Shown piece after piece: positions 35,380 to 44,300 of a stretch of 64,000 nt of DNA. Made by a program: the position numbers and the translations under genes. The notes below the pieces were generated by a model, which saw only the letters and a list, made by a program, of their open reading frames with translations, was not told the DNA's origin and searched no databases. The DNA is taken from contig CM037850.1 in the NCBI GenBank assembly GCA_021234535.1, positions 16,911,990 through 16,975,989 of the forward strand. The letters run 5' to 3'. This DNA is from Stichopus chloronotus (Eukaryota; Echinodermata; Holothuroidea; Aspidochirotida; Stichopodidae). How positions within the stretch are numbered: the first letter of the stretch is position 1; every line of letters starts with the position of its first letter.

Positions 35380-38300
35380 AGCGATAATTTCAGCTTAAAT
35401 CTAGCGCGACAGAGTTGAATTTTGTTCAACTTTTTTAGTGTTAAGAAAGATCGTAGTAACAATGAACCGAAGCATATATTGCGGTTTCTCCTAGCTGTAT
35501 ATATCATCAAGCATGAATTAGTTTTATAGCCGTAAAGTACGAGACTGTTGCATTCCTTCAATGTAGCTATGGCTTGCTATTTTTCATAGCTAGCCGGAGT
35601 AGGGGCCTTTTTTAGTGTGTGGAACTGTACTGTAGGCATGATCTAACGTTCATAATAAAGGCAGATATTTTCAAACCAGGAGGTCCAATTTGCACAGAAT
35701 TACATAGATTATTACGGTAAGTTTTAGAAAAGGGCAGAAACATTGGTCATCATTGGATTTTTCATCAAGGCAATTTTGCACAGCACTAGTTGAGTGTTGG
35801 ATAGCAGAGAAAAACCGAAGAAGAAACAAAATGACCATGTTTTTAGCATCTATAAACTCATGCCATCAATTTAAGGTTAACGTTTGCGGTGACTTAATAG
35901 ATATAAAATAAATGACATCGATTTCAATAGAGCATCTGACTTTTTGCTATGTTCATGAGAGCACCTGGTGATCAGTTTTGTAATGGTAGTATGAAGTCGA
36001 ATCTATAGTGTTCCATTGTCTTGGCAAACTGTGGTTTTACCATAAACATTTTTTCAGCAACACCAGCATAAGATATTATGCATTCTTTCAATTCTTTGAA
36101 TGAAATACGTCTGAACCTTTTAATGATTTTTACGGATGGCATCATGTCACTCATTCAACGTAGACTATTAAGTCACCGTAAACGTTAACCTTAAACTGTT
36201 GGCATGGGTTTATAAATACTAAAAACATGGCCATTTTGTTTCTTCTTCGGTTTTTCTCTGCCATTTGAAAAGAACACTGAATTTTAATAACGAGTATTAC
36301 GTGGCAGGAACGCGTTTCGAGTGTGAATAAAAGCGCAAGAAAAACATTGGTTAGGTTACTGTAAACAAAGTATTAACCCTCGTGTAGCTTTGACGAGGCA
36401 TATTCATTGCATTAGGGACCAAGTTTGCACTTGTTTTGACCCAAAATTTCAGTTTATGCAAATGTATTTTCTGACACTTCACAAGGGTGATGTACTTCGT
36501 CCCTTGTACATACCCTTAACTACCTAATATGCTAATTCATCAACACCATGTCTTTTGTACATGAGACTTACTGAGAGAGACTTACGTGTTGTAAAATAAG
36601 CACAATCATATACAGAAACACAGATTGTACTTCCTTTGTCTTAGAATGTGATAATCTTTGATAAATGGAAATGTAATTCAACTAAGATATCTATACATAT
36701 CTATTAAATGGCTTGCAATGATTGTGCTACATTTCGTCATTATATTAACCTCATTAACGTATGTCGCCGTGAAAGGGGCTATCGCCAGCGTATATTATTA
36801 TTACCAGAATCAGAATTATGTATTCGTAAACATGTTAACAAATTTGACATTTATCGAGTGAAAGGCAAATAATACTACACAATACCTCATCAGATGCGCA
36901 ATTGTCTAATGGTATAATGTGCGTTTAAAAAGCAATATAGCGTATACCGATTCATATATTTACTAGAACGCTAATACTGCTACTGACAATGGATGTCTTT
37001 CACAGTAATATCAAAGAAGCGGCCACATAAAGCGGACAAAGGACTGTGAGTGTTATTTTCTTTCATGATATGTTTTTACAAGAACTATAAGGTGGACTGT
37101 TTGAAAGGTGGATATGAAAACACAGCGGCTCTGAAAAGAAATTACTAAAAACTAATGAAAAACCTCATTGCTATAACATTCTTCAGTAAGTGACTGCTTT
37201 CCCATAAGTAATCGTCTAGTATTTCTAGTACCTCAGCTTAATTGGAAATAAAACAATGTATGAAAGCTTTTCAACAAGTCTGATGCTTGAAGTCATCCTC
37301 ACATGTTTATTATATATTTTTTTTAAATATTCAAAGAAACAAACACGAACCTCCAGCTATTTGTGCAATTTATATATTTAATAGCATAGTGGTATCAATT
37401 AAATATGAAACTTCTCTTGGTATCCTAGAGAAGGTATCATATTGCACATAATACATTATGTACTGTAAAAGGCATTACTGAGGTTTTCAATGTATGCTTA
37501 CATTTGAAGAATCGAAAAAGGTAAATTGGTGTATTCTCATTTTATAGAAACGAGGAACGTGAAACTCTATTGGTATGTTTTGTTGTAATTGATTATAGCA
37601 TCATGGTTCTTTTCTTACTTTTATGGACTATAAAAAGTGGAAGTGTAAACGAGTTTAATTCTTAATTAGATATTCATTTTAAGGGTCTTTACGAACACTA
37701 TTTGCAGTACCATGTTTTACCCTGAATTTGAGTTAGAAGCAAACATCAACGATTGTTTAGTATCACTCTTGTGTTTGTTCTTTAGAAATTTCTCAAACTA
37801 TACGAGCTTGATGAAGCAATATTATCTTAACTTTCTTTGGATGGTCAAGATGAATAGTTGCGATGAAACGAAAAAGTACAAGATCATAGAAATCAACGCC
37901 AGGTGTTGTGTTTATGAATGATGTTGTCTGACACAGGTGCAGATGGCAGCATAGATAGCAAATTGCATGAAATAATTCAGGGAATGTCAGTATTCGTAAA
38001 ATTTCTATCTGCAATGTTAACGTTGCCATAAATGCTGTGATGAAATGCATAAGGGAAAGACACATGTGGCAGGGTCTTTTATGTTTAATATCTTTTTTTA
38101 AACAGCAAACAGGTATCAGCAAATACAGACAACACACAATAACATCACTCAACTGAACCAATTCAAAGAACTGTTTAGAATTGCACAACTGTATTTGTTG
38201 TTGATTTGGAAACTTTTGAATAAAGACTTGGATAATACTATTCCTTACATGCTATATAACCATATCTATTAGTCTATTGTAACTATGTGTTTATGGCTGG

Positions 38301-41300
38301 ACTTTTGTCCTTGTAAAGTATGAAACAACAAATGAATGTGATATCAAGTCATTGCAACAAAAATTCATCAAGACAAGACGAGCTGTTTATCGTAGGGTTA
38401 AGATTTACCACAAAATCCTTTGATGTGAAATAACCTTTTTCCACAGAAAACTGATATCAAAACCAAAGATGACGAAATTAAGCGTTTACAGGTGAGACAA
38501 GAAATTTTGTTAAACTGCATTCACCTATTTTCAGTATCATGTCTTTACTGTGACCCCCGAGCTCCATGATCATTTTGGGACAGTAATAAATGATACATTA
38601 CATGATACATTGGATACATGATCCTTCTTCAGGTACATATTCAAGTGATATCACATCAATGAAGCGTTTATAGTGTGAGAATTTAGAGTTAGAATCTATG
38701 TATAAGTGAACTGAGTTTGCAAGTGAACTGAGTTTGAACTGAGTTTGAACTGAGTTTGCATTTATACTGTTTTGTAACTTTTATATCGCTTGTAATAACC
38801 TGGGTGATTTGTTAATATGAATTGTCCCCCGGATAATAACAATATCTGAAAATTAATTTACGTATATTATTATTTCATGTAGATAGTTTCGACATCGTTA
38901 TTCAAAATTTACATTTTTTTCACTCAAATAAGCATATAGCTACTAACTTCGGAACGATAATGCCTTGCCAACATTTGATCACTCAACTGAAACCCAAATC
39001 ACTTTAATTACGGATGAAAATGCATAATTTTTTTTCCAACTACTGCTAGAACGAACTAGTTGAAATGTCTTGGAAAGTAAGATATCTTGATTTCATGATA
39101 AATAAACTTCTTCTTCAGGCAGAGCGAGACAAAGATCTCAAATATCACAATGAAGAAATTGATCGTTTAAAGGTAAGGTTAGAATTTAGATTTGTCGTTA
39201 CTTTTAAATGTCTTTCACGTTACAGACATTTTCATTATTATTTCACACCTATATATTTAATGTACGGAATAAGATATTGTAGCTCCTTAATGGTTAGATG
39301 GCCCTTAGTTGCATATAAACAGTTACCGTGGTGACATGACATATGATCAATATTTTATACATAACATGGGGTCTAACATGGAATTGTATCTTAGGTAGAT
39401 CAGAACACCCACTGAAGAGAAACTGCGAAAACGTGTGCTTCGTGTGGGTGTGGGCGTGTGGGGGGGGAGGGAGTTCGTGAGCCTACACTGTGCTTAACCA
39501 AGACATATTCGTGTGTGCACTGTCAAATGCAGGCCACAGTCGCTCAGAGAGCTTGAGCCTTGCTGGTCATTGCTGGCCCAAACGAAGCTCTTAACTTCTG
39601 CAGCTGCCCGAAAATTATAACAATTCAATGAGGCTTTTTACGTGGTAACCCAAAACCCTCCTCCCCAGGCATTTACGTGCTGCATGATTTCCTTACGAGG
39701 AACTGTTTCCCTGTCCCGAAAAGTCACTGACTGTTCGTATGTGCTGTGTCTGTACTGACTGTGCATATGTGGTGTGTGTGTGTTGGGAGAAAATTTCTTG
39801 TTTCAACAGTTTGCGTCAGCAATTCCTCCAAGAGTTGTCGATCGAGGTTAAATGTGGTAGGTAGTCCATGGGATGGACATGGAGAAATTGCACATCCGTG
39901 GTGTAAATATGTGTTTGTCAAAATTTAATGTCAAAGGTCAAATTAGTGAAAATTTCACTTTTGCTGTATCACTTATTCCAAAAAAGGTATCTTCATGGGA
40001 TCTTCAAATATATCACCGGTACACCAGTATTTATTTACAAATCATGTTTAATGTGTTTTGAAGTCAAAGGTTAGGCTCAGAGGTCAAATTGACACTGACA
40101 AGTTTGCCTCCGCACCTCCAGTAATGCCGATAAAGGTCGAAGTTGGTAGATATGTGACCCATGGTATTAAGTCGTGTCTCCAATCACAATTTTAGGTCAG
40201 AGGTTAAAGGTCAGACGTCGAAGGACATTCCAATCGGCAAAATGTTTTGAAAAATTCTATTACGATTTTCCTCAAGTCAGTAAATCGAGTAAACTCCAAA
40301 CTTGCTCGATAGGTCACTTGTTATGAGATGAAGTATTCGTTCAATCGATGACGTCATAGATCAAAGTTCACACTTATTACAACACATAAGACAGTAAGAT
40401 GGCCTCTGGTAGTACAAAGTATCGACATAATTTATTACAGCCTTGTTTTTATATGCAATGTGACTTACTTGTTTACCCTGTGAAGCCATGATTGGGCTAA
40501 GCGGTTAGGCGTGATAAAGTTGTCATTTTCCATGCTTTGTTAGTATGCTCATTCAGTATGTTTGATAATCGTATGTATAATAGAAAGGAGTGAGATGTTT
40601 ACAGTATGGTGGAAAAAATAAAAAATCACGCATATGATCATGATGCGCTTCTAAGAACGGTTACGGACAGATTGGAGAAACACTGATCTGACGAGTAAAG
40701 GGACCCTGAAGATATGGTTGACGCAAACGCAATTTCTGCATGGAATACTTTAACTCGCACGCAGCTTCTACACATGTATACCTACGCACACAATTTCCCT
40801 CTTCTTTAAAGTTCAGGTACATGTGCCTAGTTACTATGTTTTGTTTGAAAAGGTACATGTCTAAGGAATCACCGAAGAACCAATGACAGGTTAATCGGCA
40901 CAGAACGTACGCTATTACTTTGTCACTAAGAAATATGAAAAGGTACATGGATAATTCTTTTTGTATTTCAGATATTTTTATACAATGAAAGCAACTCATT
41001 ATTACACATTGATCCAGAGAGTGAACAAAAAATGTTCAGGGGAATAATGTTTTTATTGACTTTAAAAGGTACATTTCCATTTGAGTTTGTCACAGCAAGT
41101 GTATACATAACTAAGGAATCACCGAAGAACCAATGACAGGTTAATCGGTACGGAAGGTACGCTATTACTTTGTCACTAAGAAATACACTTGACAGTAACA
41201 TGTGTTCTTGTTTATTGGACAAAACAGTGGTCACTGACACATTCATGGTTTGTTGTTTGGGTATTCATCCATCAATACTTGCACCACAATTGAATAATCT

Positions 41301-44300
41301 GATATGTGCGAAACCACAAAAGACCCTAATTTGACGTTAACTGATGTCAAGAACTCATTATGTGGCACAATAACGATTACCGCATAAGGAAATAACTCGA
41401 TAAATAAGTCGTTATTTGATAATAGTGTCAATGCCACATAAATACCAACGCCACACATGAATATGCAATTATTAATATTGTTAAATTAACTAATTAGGTC
41501 AAATAACCACCTCAATTCGAGCATTAACCACAAGTTATGGTAGGACTTTATTGAAGACGCACAGAATGGACCTCATTACGTGGGAACTTTAACACCGCCA
41601 TACAACAATCTTAGCACAAATTCGATGTTTTTCCAATCGAATTAGCTATATATAGACATGTTAATAACGTTATCTTGATGTCTTGCTCTTTATCTGATCT
41701 TTCTTACGAATTATTGAACCTTTGACACACACAAAGAACAGTTTAAAAACCTTATTTAAATGGAAACAGCTTCATTATAAAGTCTTTAAGTCATTATTCC
41801 TCAAATGAAACTAGACACAAGACTTAGAATATAACTTATTCTGTAGCACAGTAATGAGGCTTTTTCATGTCTTAGGAATATAGAAATTGTCAAAACGAAC
41901 ACTAAGGAGAATCGTTCCACGAATTTCACGCACTTTAGTAAATTGCATAAAGGGTATAATTCTACTCCTGGTCAAAGGCACAAAAGCCTGGCTTAAGCAA
42001 CAGCTCCCTTAGCTTAGCGTATTTTGACTCTGCGCCCTAGTGCATCGCTTGCATTAACCCCGATCGTGCATTATCCTACAGCTAATACACGGTTCAGCGT
42101 TGATTAACCTTTAATTATTGGACATGCGCCCATTTTGCGTTGGTGTCTAGGCCCAGGTACAGGATGAAGTTGTCGTCATTGGTCATTTGTTGTGGTAATT
42201 ACAAAAAGAAGTATCCATGTACGTTTATCACGTGAACAAAGCTTTTACTGGCCAGGGATCCTGTGGCAACCAATAAACAGGATGAAGTTGCAACCAACTA
42301 TCCCTACAATGTGCTCGTTCAATACAGAAAGAATTATCGAGACATGCTCCTCCTTAACCATAGCCCCCTTTTGGGCTACCGTCTGGCTCAATGTACATTA
42401 CAAAGTTGTTGTCATTTTCATTGGCATCTTGTGACCGCTCAGATAAATTTCAAATAAAAACAAAATATTCAAGTACCTTTCCAGTTGAACGAAGTCGGGA
42501 TGAGCCACTTTGAGGCTCTCATATGGATCCATGTACACTATAAAGCTGCTGCTATTGTTTGTGTGTGTGTGTGTTTGTGTGATCCTTAACATGTACTCTT
42601 TCAAAGTAAGCAAGGATAATCGATGTACCTTATCAGCTAAGTTATATCAACTTTTAAAGCCCTTAAAGGCTTCTGTCTGAAGTCCTGTATTGGATAAAAT
42701 TTGAGCTCTAGAAAACGTTTCCCAGTAGAATGATATTCACATACTTTCTCATGTGAATAAGTGCTGGCCAAATGATGCGCTTCTGCAACAATAACATTTC
42801 TTGACGTCTGGGGGCAAACTAATGACGGGATCATCAAACATTTTGTAATTGTTCAGCTGAATAAACACTCTGCATGTCCGCACTATATGATTTTCATGAT
42901 AAATGAACTTCTTCTTCTTCAGACAAATCAGGAAAAAGCTTTAAAAGATAAAGAAAACGATATTGAGCGATTAAAGGTAGGACGATAACTCAACAAATTA
43001 TGTTTAATTGTTTTCTCAAATGTGATGTAATATAAATGCAGTCCCCACAGTCCATGTTGATAATATCCAAGTAGGTAGTTTCAACATTCGTATTAAGAGA
43101 TATGAAATCATTCTTCTTAGGAAAATAATCACAATTTGTCTGGAGAACAGTTTATTACTCAACTAAAAACAAAGCCCTAAAACATTTGATTAGAAGAAAG
43201 TGTAAAATGACAACATTGGATGAAATGCTTTTCTTAGAAAACTGCTACAAGAGGCGAATTTCATTTTCTTGGAAAGTCATAGATTATGTTTTTGGTTAAA
43301 TGATCCCTCCCTCAGGCCACACAGGAAAAGTCTACTGCAGCAAGAGATGCCGAAATTCATCGTTTAGAGGTAACGCGACAATTTAGATCAGTAAATTACG
43401 ATGAACTGTATTTGTACATTTAAATTAACAAATCTGACAATATACACAAATAAGTTAACTCCATATATTGGGTTTTTGTTCAGTCTTAAAAACTGTATTT
43501 GTATTTTAAACAATTGATAGCTGATAATGGATGTTCTTCAACCAATCAAATATCTTCACATGATTTTATAAAAAAGCTGAATCTGAAGCAAAACACTTCA
43601 ATATTGACAAAATATTGAAGACATAGTTTTCATTATCCACAGTAAGAACAACGCATTGGGACGTTTGAACTTTTATTTCATAGTAAATAATATTCTATGA
43701 ATAAATATCAGGAGAAAGATGTCAAGAGTCAGCGTTGAAAGTAATTGGTATCATAAATATTTTCAAAGTATCCATAAATCATTAATCAGATATATAGTAA
43801 TATATATAATAATACAGTATATAGTGGGGACAATAAGCAAACTTATCAAATCTTGTCAACAGGTGAATACTTTCACCTAATTGAACACGGCGGTGACTTA
43901 CTCTGGTTTTGAACTCGAGGTACAACATTAAATGCCGTGGACAAAAAATGGAAAACAAAATTAACTCTGCTATAATTATATAATGTATACGAAAATTATA
44001 GTTCACTTTGCCGAGTGAAAAACAAAAAGCTTTCGACTAAACTTTTAGGACGTCTTAGACAGTAGTTGATCGACTTTAAGTCACGACTGATTAATTAATA
44101 TCTTGCTTCCTTTTCTTTTCGTCACTGTATTAAGAAACAATGGTTTGGATTAAAACCACAACCATAAACTGAAAATAAAAAGGATTTTATTGTCATAATT
44201 AAGAACAAAGTAAAAATCAATATGATTCTTGTTTTACGGGTATACAAACGTATTACATATGATTCTTAACAGTGCAAGATTTCCCTCGACAGGATATAAA

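Noticed and set aside
34908..37045. Direct joining of exon 34908 to exon 37006 in gene B
   Set aside because: Phase 2 to 37006 gives TAA after seven codons; the two exons fit only as alternatives.
39050..39076. A 27-nt AG...GTAAGA segment (NELVEMSWK) as an extra coiled-coil exon
   Set aside because: The next intron would be 42 nt, and the segment is related to non-coding intron sequence near 43245-43285, so it is duplicated intron rather than exon.
40661..41246. Two minus ORFs with the shared FLSDKVIAY...LTCHWFFGDSL block
   Set aside because: The shared block is explained by the 75-bp direct repeat; there are no splice sites or protein motif.
42550..42585. (GT)n and other microsatellites (7437, 48878) as regulatory elements
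   Set aside because: Simple repeats with nothing tying them to a gene's control.
43573..43621. AESEAKHFNIDKILK as another array exon
   Set aside because: No acceptor with a pyrimidine tract and no GT donor at the end.
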